DNA from: JBGCDD01 sp045105075
Lineage (GTDB): Bacteria; Pseudomonadota; Alphaproteobacteria; Rhodobacterales; Rhodobacteraceae
Direction: 5' to 3'
Length of the DNA stretch: 64,000 nucleotides
NCBI GenBank assembly: GCA_045105075.1
Contig: JBGCDD010000034.1
Coordinates: 6,202 to 70,201 of the forward strand
Below, one piece after another: positions 1 through 7,088 of this stretch; within the stretch, counting starts at the first letter, position 1, and each line of letters begins with the position of its first letter. The position numbers and the translations under genes were made by a program. The notes under the pieces are model-generated. The model saw only the letters and a list, made by a program, of their open reading frames with translations, was not told the origin of the DNA and searched no databases.

Positions 1-89
1 GTGTTGGCCAGCGAAAAGAACGGACCCTTGGCGGCCAGCGCCGGAGAGGCACCCCCCACGGTCAGGATCAGAGCAAACAGGTAGCGCAT
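1..89 (-). CDS. atpF: ATP synthase F0 subunit b, N-terminal fragment
   Basis: Only the first 29 codons lie in the window; the gene runs off the left edge. They read as a short hydrophobic signal-like leader ending in ALAA, followed by GPFFSLANT, which is typical of rhodobacteral subunit b. In this lineage subunit b forms a heterodimeric peripheral stalk with b', encoded just upstream with a 4-nt gap. It is the last visible gene of the atpI-B-E-F2-F cluster. The identity is inferred from this short motif and gene order. Confidence 0.85.
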   Translation of the reverse strand, partial: MRYLFALILTVGGASPALAAKGPFFSLAN

Positions 90-93
90 GATC

Positions 94-627
94 TTACCCT
101 TTCATCCGGCTGGCAATCGCATCACTCACGGCCGAGGCATCTGCCTTGCCACCAAGCGACGCAACGATTTCAGCAGCCGTATCGTTGGCCACCTCTTTGA
201 CGCTATCCATTGCACCGGCCCGGATGGCCGCGATGGCCTTTTCCGACTCGGCAGACTTCGCCGCGATTTCTGCATCGGCTTTGGCGATGGCGTCGTTCAG
301 GTCGGCCTGAATGTCTGCCTTGGCCTCGCCCACAATGCGCTGTGCTTCCGCGCGGGCATCAAGCAACGCCTTGTTATAGGCTTCTTCTGCCTCAACCGCT
401 TTGGATTTGAGATCTTCTGCTGCGGCGATATCATTTGTGATCGTGCCGGAGCGTTCTGCAAGAATGGCGCCAATCCGCGGCAGAGCAATGCGCGTCAAAA
501 CCATATAGATCACGACCAGCGTGACCACGAGCCAGAAAATCTGGTTCGGAAAGGACGAAAAGTCCAGCTGTGGCATGCCCGGCGCTTCGGCCGCTGCGTC
601 TGCCGCGCTTTTTGTATCTGTCGCCAT
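94..627 (-). CDS. atpF2: ATP synthase F0 subunit b' (second b-type stalk subunit)
   Basis: 177 aa. The N-terminus is Ala-rich, then comes [20 protein letters not shown], the start of the single membrane anchor (about residues 20-50). A long Ala/Glu/Lys-rich helix follows, which would form the coiled-coil peripheral stalk with subunit b. Alphaproteobacteria and phototrophs usually carry this b/b' pair instead of a b homodimer. It lies 84 nt downstream of atpE and 4 nt before atpF, so it is co-transcribed with them. Confidence 0.96.
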   Translation of the reverse strand: MATDTKSAADAAAEAPGMPQLDFSSFPNQIFWLVVTLVVIYMVLTRIALPRIGAILAERSGTITNDIAAAEDLKSKAVEAEEAYNKALLDARAEAQRIVGEAKADIQADLNDAIAKADAEIAAKSAESEKAIAAIRAGAMDSVKEVANDTAAEIVASLGGKADASAVSDAIASRMKG

Positions 628-711
628 GTCGTTCTCCTATGGAACTTGCCGTTACATCGGGCAGCGCCGCGTGGCACCGCCCGACCGTAAGGATAAGGGT
701 CCGTAGGGTCT

Positions 712-948
712 TTAGACGGCGAACATCAGCAGCAGCGCAACGAGGAACGAAAAGATCCCCAGGGCTTCTGCAAACGCGATACCGATGAACATGGTGGCTG
801 TCTGGCCGCCGGCAGCTGACGGATTGCGCAGCGCGCCCGACAGGAAGTTACCCACAACGTGGCCCACACCAACAGCGGCTCCGCCCATGCCTGTACAGGC
901 CAAGCCAGCGCCGATGTATGCGCCCATTTGTACGATGTCACCTTCCAT
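712..948 (-). CDS. atpE: ATP synthase F0 subunit c (proteolipid ring)
   Basis: 78 aa with two transmembrane helices joined by a polar loop ([13 protein letters not shown]). The proton-carrying acid is the Glu in [13 protein letters not shown] of helix 2. The length is normal for alphaproteobacterial subunit c. It forms the proton-driven c-ring of the F0 rotor. It sits 59 nt after atpB in the same transcription direction; an AGGAGAAA Shine-Dalgarno precedes the ATG. Confidence 0.97.
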   Translation of the reverse strand: MEGDIVQMGAYIGAGLACTGMGGAAVGVGHVVGNFLSGALRNPSAAGGQTATMFIGIAFAEALGIFSFLVALLLMFAV

Positions 949-1007
949 GAGATTTTCTCCTTACGATGGAATTGGTCGTTTGTGATACAGCGCGAATGCG
1001 CCGGTTG

Positions 1008-1760
1008 TCAGTGATGCGGATGCAGTGCGTCTTTGAGATACACGCAGGTCAGAATGGCGAACACATAGGCCTGGATGAACGACACCAGCACCTCGAGCGC
1101 GTAGATCGCCGTGATTGCCAGAATGCCCAACGGTGCGATCAATGGTATCGCTGCGAAGGCTGCGAACACTTTGATCACCGCGTGGCCTGCCATCATGTTG
1201 CCGGCCAGACGAATGGAGTGGCTGATGGGGCGCACGAAGTACGAGATGATCTCGATCAGCGCCAGGATCGGGCGCAAAGGCAGTGGCGCCGAGCTGATCC
1301 AGAACAATTTCAGAAAACTGGCGCCGTGCAGAACAAAGCCCAGGATGGTCACGGTCAGGAACACCGCCATCGCCATAACGGCTGTTACCGCGATGTGGCT
1401 GGTTGTTGTGAAAGCGCCGGGGATCAAGCCCAGGAAGTTGGCGCAGACAATGAACATAAACAGGGTCATGATGTACGGGAAGTATTTCACCCCGTCCTTG
1501 CCCGCGACGTCCTCGACCATCTTATAGACAAAACCATAGGCCAGTTCGGCAATCGACTGCCCACGTGATGGAACGATCGACCGTTTGGAGGTTGAGATCA
1601 CCAGCAAGGCAACAACTGCCGCGATGGCCAGCGCCATCCACAGCGTCACGTTTGTGGGCGTGTACCAGGCAATCGCACCGTCACCGAACAACGGTTTGAC
1701 GATGAACTGATCCATCGGGTGAAAAACCAGGCCGCTTTCGCTTTCCGCTTCACTTGCCAT
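1008..1760 (-). CDS. atpB: ATP synthase F0 subunit a
   Basis: 250 aa, multi-pass inner-membrane protein that provides the two proton half-channels next to the c-ring. It starts [19 protein letters not shown]. The essential Arg lies in [13 protein letters not shown], a hallmark of the family, and the C-terminal helix motif [17 protein letters not shown] is also present. The length is typical. It starts 3 nt after the atpI stop, so translation is probably coupled. Confidence 0.97.
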   Translation of the reverse strand: MASEAESESGLVFHPMDQFIVKPLFGDGAIAWYTPTNVTLWMALAIAAVVALLVISTSKRSIVPSRGQSIAELAYGFVYKMVEDVAGKDGVKYFPYIMTLFMFIVCANFLGLIPGAFTTTSHIAVTAVMAMAVFLTVTILGFVLHGASFLKLFWISSAPLPLRPILALIEIISYFVRPISHSIRLAGNMMAGHAVIKVFAAFAAIPLIAPLGILAITAIYALEVLVSFIQAYVFAILTCVYLKDALHPHH

Positions 1761-1763
1761 GTG

Positions 1764-2138
1764 TCACATCCTCTCGTCGTTCTGCCCGACCGTTGGCGCA
1801 TCTTGCGCCGGGGTCGTTTGTGTCTCTTGGATCTCGCGTGCGCTGCGCAACATCGTTTTGATGCCCGCGGCCAGACCCACCAATGTAAACAACACCAGAA
1901 AGATCGGGAGCGTCCCGAACAGGCTGTCCAGCCCCCATCCAATGCCAAAGCCGATCCCAAGACCGACCACCAATTCAATCACCATGCGCCAGGCCAGATG
2001 GGCCTGCGAATGATGGTCATCCATATGAGACGCGACCTCGTCAGCCCCTTTGGCTGCTGCGATCCGGGCCTCCAGCTGCGCCAGGCGCTGCTTTTGGGTG
2101 TCCTCGGTCACAGGTTTCGCCCCTCTGTGGTTCGACAT
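1764..2138 (-). CDS. atpI: AtpI-type ATP synthase accessory protein
   Basis: 124 aa from the chosen ATG (MSNHRGAKP); an in-frame ATG 30 nt upstream would add ten residues that look unlike coding sequence. The N-terminal half is charged and helical (LAQLEARIAAAK), then two membrane helices follow (RMVIELVVGLGIGFGIGW and FLVLFTLVGLAAG). AtpI-family proteins head atp operons and help assemble the c-ring or act in ion transport. It is first in the cluster, 3 nt before atpB. Confidence 0.88.
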   Translation of the reverse strand: MSNHRGAKPVTEDTQKQRLAQLEARIAAAKGADEVASHMDDHHSQAHLAWRMVIELVVGLGIGFGIGWGLDSLFGTLPIFLVLFTLVGLAAGIKTMLRSAREIQETQTTPAQDAPTVGQNDERM

Positions 2139-2293
2139 GGTGCTACGGCGTGGCCTGGGCAGAGTCAATTGCTTGTTTCGCTCGCCAGTAATTCACACAT
2201 CTCATTGCTTTTAAACAATTTTATTTCTGACTCAAAAACAGCGCCCGGCCCGCACACCCGCCAAATGCTGCAGCGCAGCTCAATTCCGTTTAT

Positions 2294-3205
2294 TCAACCA
2301 TATGGTTGATTTTCGAATTCCAGCGGTGCGCCGCGAAACCCGGCGGTGCGATCCAGCAGCCAAAGACGAAACTGTCGAGCGGCGGCGCTGCGCGGGCCTC
2401 GGCTGCCGTAAACCAGATGAAAGGCACCATGGCGCACGCCAACAGGGTGCACAATCTTCAGACGGCCCGCTTTCATATCTTGCGCCGTGCAGTCCGACGA
2501 GCCGAGATAAACACCGTGGCCATGCAGCGCGGCCTCATAGGCCAGATTGGCGCGCAACCGCCAATTGGGTGATGGGTCGCTCACATCCGGCATCCCCACT
2601 GCATCAAACCACATGCGCCACACGTCTGGGCTGCGATCCCGAAACCGCCGCTGTGCCAGCATCTGGTGCGGGCTAAGCTGGGCTGCTTTCACCAGCTCCG
2701 GCGCGGCAAAAACAAACAGCGGCGCGTCGCTGATCAGATCAGAGGGCCCGTCATCCAGCCCAAGCCCACGAAAGCGCACCGCCAGATCGGCCTCGTATCG
2801 CTCCACATCAGCCAGGGATTGCGACGCCTCAAGACGCACGTCGACATCTGGAAAGGCGCGCTGAAAATCGCCTAGCATCGGGATCAGTACTTTGCTGGCA
2901 AACAGCGGTTCGGAGTTGATTGTCAGCCGTCCCGCCGGTGTCTCGCTGAGGCCTTCGGTGGCCTGCGCAATCGCATCCAGCGCCGGGCTGACCCGCGCCA
3001 GATAGACCAGTCCGTCCTGGGTCAGCGTCACGCCGCGCGGCAGGTCGCGAAACAGCTGACACCCCAAACGATCCTCGAGCCCGCGCACATGACGGCTGAT
3101 CGCGGAATGACTGACGTTCAGCTCTTGCGCTGCAAGACTAAAGCTTTGATGGCGCCCGGCGGCCTCAAACGCGCGCAGAGCATTTAACGGAGGAAGGTTT
3201 CGCAT
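2294..3205 (-). CDS. LysR-family transcriptional regulator (GcvA-like)
   Basis: 303 aa from ATG 3205; the open frame continues upstream, but the family start MRNLPPLNALRAFEAAGRH fixes the N-terminus. The winged helix spans about residues 8-65 with recognition segment HSAISRHVRGLEDRLG. The rest is a periplasmic-binding-like effector domain. LPPLNALRAFEAA and HVRGLE are typical of the GcvA/AmpR branch, so it may act as an activator. It is divergent from a DUF1127 gene, a possible target. The effector is unknown. Confidence 0.88.
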   Translation of the reverse strand: MRNLPPLNALRAFEAAGRHQSFSLAAQELNVSHSAISRHVRGLEDRLGCQLFRDLPRGVTLTQDGLVYLARVSPALDAIAQATEGLSETPAGRLTINSEPLFASKVLIPMLGDFQRAFPDVDVRLEASQSLADVERYEADLAVRFRGLGLDDGPSDLISDAPLFVFAAPELVKAAQLSPHQMLAQRRFRDRSPDVWRMWFDAVGMPDVSDPSPNWRLRANLAYEAALHGHGVYLGSSDCTAQDMKAGRLKIVHPVGVRHGAFHLVYGSRGPRSAAARQFRLWLLDRTAGFRGAPLEFENQPYG

Positions 3206-3251
3206 CTCAAATACGTGCCTTTTTTGCACACATAGCGTCAAGCAAAAGCGT

Positions 3252-3281
3252 TTGAGCGTTGGCGATGATCCACGGTAGAAC
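3252..3281 (+). promoter_or_regulatory. candidate sigma-70 promoter for the DUF1127 gene
   Basis: A -35-like TTGAGC (3252-3257) and a -10-like TAGAAC (3276-3281) are separated by 18 nt, 30 nt before the DUF1127 ATG. Seen by eye only; both hexamers are imperfect. Confidence 0.3.
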
Positions 3282-3311
3282 ACAGAACAACACTTCAAAA
3301 TAGGTGATAAC

Positions 3312-3521
3312 ATGGATCTCTTGGTCAAATCCGCGTTTCTGCGGGCTCTAAACTTATGTCTTGAAACCATGCGGGTACGGCGGGCACCACCGCAACGCGA
3401 TGTTCAGGTCTTGCCGCCTCTAAACGATCATCTGTCGCGCGATATTGGGCTAACACCCAGCGAACGCGAGCTGAACCGCCTGGAATGGCCGTCGCAAAGC
3501 ACACACCATCGCGGGCTTTGA
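3312..3521 (+). CDS. small DUF1127-family protein
   Basis: 69 aa. The middle reads LPPLNDHLSRDIGLTPSE, matching the short DUF1127 signature (L..L.D..L.DIG....E) of small Arg-rich alphaproteobacterial proteins. An AGGTGA Shine-Dalgarno lies 7 nt before the ATG. Characterised DUF1127 proteins affect RNA turnover and phosphate or carbon responses in other alphaproteobacteria; the role here is unknown. It is divergent from the LysR gene, with 106 nt between starts. Small size and weak overall similarity keep confidence moderate. Confidence 0.6.
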   Translation: MDLLVKSAFLRALNLCLETMRVRRAPPQRDVQVLPPLNDHLSRDIGLTPSERELNRLEWPSQSTHHRGL

Positions 3522-3559
3522 CCCTTTCGCGGCAAGCCCGTCCGCTGTACAGCTGTGCC

Positions 3560-3889
3560 ATGTCAGATCCGCTTGATACCGTGTTTGCCGCGCTGGCGGA
3601 TCCCACGCGGCGCGCTATCCTTACGATGCTGCTCGAAGACGACATGGCCGTCACCGATGTGGCCGAACCGTTCGAGATGTCACTGGCGGCGATTTCCAAA
3701 CATCTGGGCATTCTCAGCCGCGCCGGATTGATTACACAGGAAAAGCGTGGACGGGTCAAATGGTGCAAGCTGGAACCAGATGCGCTGCGCGCCGGGTCGG
3801 TCTGGATGCAGGGGTTTGGTCAGTTTGAGCCTGTCAATCTTGAGGCGTTCGAGCGGTTTTTGGCCGCCGAGCTGTCACCGGAGCCCTAG
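3560..3889 (+). CDS. ArsR/SmtB-family regulator
   Basis: 109 aa from ATG 3560 (MSDPLDTVFAALADPTRRAI). This is a compact winged helix: ALADPTRRAILTMLLEDD, then VTDVAEPFEMSLAAISKHLG (recognition helix), then the wing GRVKWCKLE. It belongs to the ArsR_2 type that lacks the CxC metal site, so it probably senses something other than arsenite. Its 3' end overlaps the convergent EamA gene by 56 bp. An earlier ATG at 3485 adds 25 residues without family similarity. Confidence 0.88.
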   Translation: MSDPLDTVFAALADPTRRAILTMLLEDDMAVTDVAEPFEMSLAAISKHLGILSRAGLITQEKRGRVKWCKLEPDALRAGSVWMQGFGQFEPVNLEAFERFLAAELSPEP

Positions 3890-4784
3890 GCGTCGCCGCC
3901 CGGTCGCCATCGTCGCGCAGCAGCAACCACAGCGCCACGGCCGTCAGCGCGATACCCCCCAGCACCAACGCCGGCGGCGTGCCATTGCCCAAGCCGATTT
4001 CCCACAAAATCACCCAGCTGGGCGTGAGATAGGTATAAGCCATGACTTTGGCCGAAGGCAGGCGCAGACTGGCAAATTGCAGCAACACAAACGTCACCGC
4101 ACTGGCAAACACCGCCAGATAGGCCAGCGTCACCCACACCATTACCGGCAAACCCGACCAGTCGATGGCGGCCAGATCAGACCAGCCAAACACACACAAG
4201 CCTATGCAGCCCGCGACCATAGTGCCAAAGGTAAACACCAACGCAGGCTCGCCGCGGTTCAGCTTGCGCACCATCGGCGTGAAAATGGCATGCGCGATAC
4301 AGCCCCAGAAATAGATGACCTCGCCCTGTCCGATCTCGAATGCACGCAACGCGGCCAAGTCGGCGCGAAAGATCACCCACAGCGCGCCGGCCCCGCCGAT
4401 CACCAAAGCAAGCGCCATGCGTTTGGTGGTGATCTGGGACAACAACAGCCACCCAAACACTGCTGTCATGACCGGCGTCAAAGTGAACACAGCCGCCGCG
4501 CTGACGGGGGGCGCGGTTTTCAAACCCTCAAACATCAGCACAAAGTAAGTGGCAAACAGCCCGCCCAAAATCACGTAGCGCCAGGGCGCGACAAAAGCCG
4601 CGCGCGACAGCCCGCCTGTGGCAAAGGCCGCAGCCCCCAGCACAATCGCAGCCAGCGCAAAGCGCAACGCGTTCAGCGCGGTGGGCGAAACATCATTGGC
4701 CACAATCGCACCCAGTGAAAACGACCCCGCCACCAGCGCCGAAAACAACAGCATCGCCAGGTGGCCGCGCGCCGCTGGGCTCAT
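3834..4784 (-). CDS. EamA/DMT-superfamily inner-membrane transporter
   Basis: 316 aa from ATG 4784 (MSPAARGHLAMLLFSALVAG). About ten hydrophobic helices fall in two homologous five-helix halves, as in EamA (RhaT/DMT) exporters. Family features include F..LK.....A......P (FEGLKTAPPVSAAAVFTLTP) and YLTPSWVILWE in the second half. The substrate is unknown; relatives export amino acids or metabolites. Its ATG overlaps the stop of the upstream LysR gene (ATGA), implying coupled expression. The Arg/Ala-rich C-terminal tail overlaps the convergent ArsR gene. Confidence 0.9.
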   Translation of the reverse strand: MSPAARGHLAMLLFSALVAGSFSLGAIVANDVSPTALNALRFALAAIVLGAAAFATGGLSRAAFVAPWRYVILGGLFATYFVLMFEGLKTAPPVSAAAVFTLTPVMTAVFGWLLLSQITTKRMALALVIGGAGALWVIFRADLAALRAFEIGQGEVIYFWGCIAHAIFTPMVRKLNRGEPALVFTFGTMVAGCIGLCVFGWSDLAAIDWSGLPVMVWVTLAYLAVFASAVTFVLLQFASLRLPSAKVMAYTYLTPSWVILWEIGLGNGTPPALVLGGIALTAVALWLLLRDDGDRAATPRAPVTARRPKTARTPQD

Positions 4785-5659
4785 ACGTCCCACCCTTGCG
4801 CACTTTGTTTCAAGTGGCTCAGAAACGTCTGCACCTTGGTGGTACGATGCAAATCCACATGGGTGACCAGCCAGATCCGCGCCGACCATTCCTCGCGCGG
4901 GGCCATGATCTCAACCAGATCTGGATGGCGCCCGGCCTCCCATTTGGTCATAAAGCCAATCCCGGCGCCCGCCAGCACCGCCGCGCGCAATGTGGTGTCA
5001 TTGGTGCCGCGAAACGTGATCGCACTTTCGGGCACATGCTCGCGCAACCACTGGCTGAACGGAGCCCGGCTGTGCGCATCATCGCTGCCGACAAAGTGGT
5101 GGCCAGCAAAATCGTCAAACCCGGCAGGCTGCCCCATTTGCGCGATGTATCCGGTGCTGGCATATAGCCCGATTTGCGTTTGCAAAAACGGTTGCACAAC
5201 ATTGTCGGGCTGGTCCGGAACCGCGCCGGCGCGAATGGCCACGTGGGCCTCGCCATATTCCAGACGGAACAGCCGATCACCTGTCAGATAGCGCACCACA
5301 AGCCCCGGATGCGCCTGCTGGAACGTGTGCAGAACCGGCACCACCAGCGGCGCAATCGACACCAGAGAGGTCACCACCAATTCGCCGCTGACATCCTCGC
5401 CCTGCCCTTTCAGGCGCCCCACAAGCTGATTGAACTGATCATCGGTCGCCTGAGCAACGCGCAACAGATCGGCGCCCGCCTCGGTGGCGGTATAGCCGCG
5501 CGCATGACGCTGGAACAGCTTGACGCCCAGACGGGCCTCAATCGAGTCGATGTGGCGGATCACGGTGGCATGGTGCACGCCCAAGACATCAGCGGCCCCG
5601 CTGACCGTGCCCATTCGCGCAACCTGATAGGCCGTGCGCACTTCGTCCCAGTTGTCCAT
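4781..5659 (-). CDS. LysR-family transcriptional regulator
   Basis: 292 aa from ATG 5659 (MDNWDEVRTAYQVARMGTVS). An earlier in-frame ATG at 5698 is less like the family start. The winged helix has GAADVLGVHHATVIRHIDSI and is followed by a substrate-binding domain. The stop overlaps the EamA start by 4 bp, and the gene is divergent from azoR across 111 nt. A LysR-exporter pair divergent from a quinone/azo reductase suggests a redox- or xenobiotic-responsive unit; this is inference. Confidence 0.88.
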   Translation of the reverse strand: MDNWDEVRTAYQVARMGTVSGAADVLGVHHATVIRHIDSIEARLGVKLFQRHARGYTATEAGADLLRVAQATDDQFNQLVGRLKGQGEDVSGELVVTSLVSIAPLVVPVLHTFQQAHPGLVVRYLTGDRLFRLEYGEAHVAIRAGAVPDQPDNVVQPFLQTQIGLYASTGYIAQMGQPAGFDDFAGHHFVGSDDAHSRAPFSQWLREHVPESAITFRGTNDTTLRAAVLAGAGIGFMTKWEAGRHPDLVEIMAPREEWSARIWLVTHVDLHRTTKVQTFLSHLKQSAQGWDV

Positions 5660-5770
5660 TGTGGTCCTTCGTGTGCAAATACTCACAGTTGATGTCATTT
5701 TTGCAGGCTTGCGTTCGCAGGTGCAACAACTATCTCAGACGTAATCGCAGGTTTTGAAAGGCGACGCACC

Positions 5771-6352
5771 ATGACACGTACTGTTTTGCACATCGATTCT
5801 TCGGCCCGTGTTGAAGGCTCTGTCACCCGCGATCTCAGCGCGCGCATCGTGTCGCATTTGGCGCCATCACAGGTCATCAGCCGCGATCTGGCAACCGCAC
5901 TGCCCCAGATCGACTCTGATTGGGTCGACGCCAACCGAACCCAATACGCAGACCGCACGCCCGAGCAGGTGCAAACGCTCAGCCTGTCGGATCAGTTGAT
6001 CGACGAAATTGAACGTGCGGACACGCTGGTGATCGGCGTCCCTGTCTATAACTTTGCGCCCCCGACCAGCTTCAAGGCCTGGATCGATCTGGTGTGCCGG
6101 GCGGGGCGCACCTTTGCCTACACCAATTCTGGACCAAAAGGATTGCTCAGAGGCAAGCGGGCGATTTTCGCGATCGCCTCAGGGGGTGTGCCAGTTGCCT
6201 CGGCTGCGGATTTCACCACGCCCTATTTGCATCACGTGATGGGTTTTATCGGCATCACTGCAGTCCAGATGATTGCCGCCGACCGTCTGTCGCACAACCC
6301 GGAGGCCACGTTAGAAGCGGCGCGGCAAGCTGTGGCAGACCTCAAGATCTGA
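5771..6352 (+). CDS. azoR: FMN-dependent NADH:quinone/azo reductase
   Basis: 193 aa, flavodoxin-like fold. The N-terminus TVLHIDSSARVEGSVTRDLS contains the FMN-phosphate loop. VPVYNFAPPTSFKAWIDLV matches the central AzoR motif, and GVPVASAADFTTPYLHHVMGF the distal part. AzoR enzymes reduce quinones and azo compounds with NADH by a ping-pong mechanism in the cytoplasm. The gene is divergent from a LysR regulator that probably controls it. Confidence 0.93.
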   Translation: MTRTVLHIDSSARVEGSVTRDLSARIVSHLAPSQVISRDLATALPQIDSDWVDANRTQYADRTPEQVQTLSLSDQLIDEIERADTLVIGVPVYNFAPPTSFKAWIDLVCRAGRTFAYTNSGPKGLLRGKRAIFAIASGGVPVASAADFTTPYLHHVMGFIGITAVQMIAADRLSHNPEATLEAARQAVADLKI

Positions 6353-6420
6353 CGTTTGAGCGCACCAAATGGACCTCAACATGCTGGCGTCACTGTCAAC
6401 GCTTCGCTAGCTTGCACATC

Positions 6421-6906
6421 ATGAAAGTAACTCGCAACACCCCGGAACAGTTGATCTTGGACGTCACTCCCTGGCTTTGGGGCATTGGGCTGGTTGTGTT
6501 CACCCTAATCTTTGCCGTTGTCAGTTTTGTTGTGTTGATGGAGGGCGATGTGGCCATTGCGTTGGTGTCGCTCACAGGATGCGCCATGGGGGCGCTGGCT
6601 TTTGCCGTCTTTGTGCGTCGGGCGCAGATCATTCTGGACCGCACGGCCGACACGTTGGTGATCCGGCGCCGCTCGGTTTTTGGCTACAGCGCGGTCGAGC
6701 ATCCGTTGTCCGCGCTGACCCATGCAGAGCTGGACACAACGCCCGGCAATCAGGGCCGGCGCATGAGTCGTCCGGTTCTGGTGTTGGGGGACGGCATGAG
6801 CGCAGGGCACCACCCGATCACCCAAGCCTATACCAACTCGCCCCAACCTGGTCGCATGGTCGATATTATCAACGATTGGCTGAAAGCCGATCAGCGCGCG
6901 CCTTGA
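6421..6906 (+). CDS. small membrane protein of unknown function
   Basis: 161 aa. Two close hydrophobic helices (about residues 17-40 and 45-65) are followed by a soluble domain beginning FVRRAQIILDRTADTLVIRR, which resembles a PH-like beta domain of bacterial membrane proteins. No specific family is recognised. It lies 68 nt after azoR in the same direction and may be co-transcribed. Its stop overlaps the -35 element of the candidate ffh leader promoter. Confidence 0.7.
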   Translation: MKVTRNTPEQLILDVTPWLWGIGLVVFTLIFAVVSFVVLMEGDVAIALVSLTGCAMGALAFAVFVRRAQIILDRTADTLVIRRRSVFGYSAVEHPLSALTHAELDTTPGNQGRRMSRPVLVLGDGMSAGHHPITQAYTNSPQPGRMVDIINDWLKADQRAP

Positions 6907-6931
6907 CAGCGCCGACAGAGCTGACTAGACC
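6903..6931 (+). promoter_or_regulatory. candidate sigma-70 promoter for the ffh leader
   Basis: A perfect -35 TTGACA (6903-6908) is followed after 17 nt by TAGACC (6926-6931). The predicted start, about 6938, is at the base of the first of several hairpins. The -10 is weak; the spacing and -35 are ideal. Confidence 0.45.
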
Positions 6932-6937
6932 CCGCGC

Positions 6938-7080
6938 AATCCCGGAAGACTGACTTCTTCCGGTCCCTCATCGAAGGGATCGCCCCCCACCAGCGTGTTA
7001 CGCCCGTGGGGGCATTTGTGTATTGAGCCGCTCCTTCCTAAATAAGGAGCAGATGGAAACTGGCGTGAAAGGCCGACGGC
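6938..7080 (+). ncRNA. structured 5' leader (or small RNA) upstream of ffh
   Basis: Four hairpins follow one another. HP1 is 6942-6963 (arms CCGGAAGA/TCTTCCGG). HP2 is 6964-6979 (TCCCT/AGGGA). HP3 is 6984-7012 (CCCCCAC/GTGGGGG enclosing GCGT-GTT-ACGC). HP4 is 7030-7050 (GCTCCTT/AAGGAGC), which buries the AAGGAG Shine-Dalgarno. HP3 is followed by CATTTGTGT and could act as an attenuator or as the end of a small RNA. No known family is assigned. Confidence 0.45.
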
Positions 7081-7088
7081 ATGTTTGA
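7053..7088 (+). CDS. possible 11-codon leader peptide overlapping the ffh start
   Basis: ATG at 7053 directly follows a strong AAGGAG held in hairpin HP4. It encodes METGVKGRRHV and stops at 7086-7088, 8 nt inside ffh. ffh itself has only a modest AAAGG before its ATG, so leader translation could feed ribosomes into ffh. Expression is unproven. Confidence 0.35.
   Translation: METGVKGRRHV

Noticed and set aside
3747..4718. 323-codon plus-strand frame over the EamA gene
   Set aside because: Arg/Gln/His-rich composition without domains; lies opposite a clear transporter gene.
6984..7012. SRP RNA gene (ffs) next to ffh
   Set aside because: Hairpins are present but the conserved SRP RNA apical loop sequence is absent.
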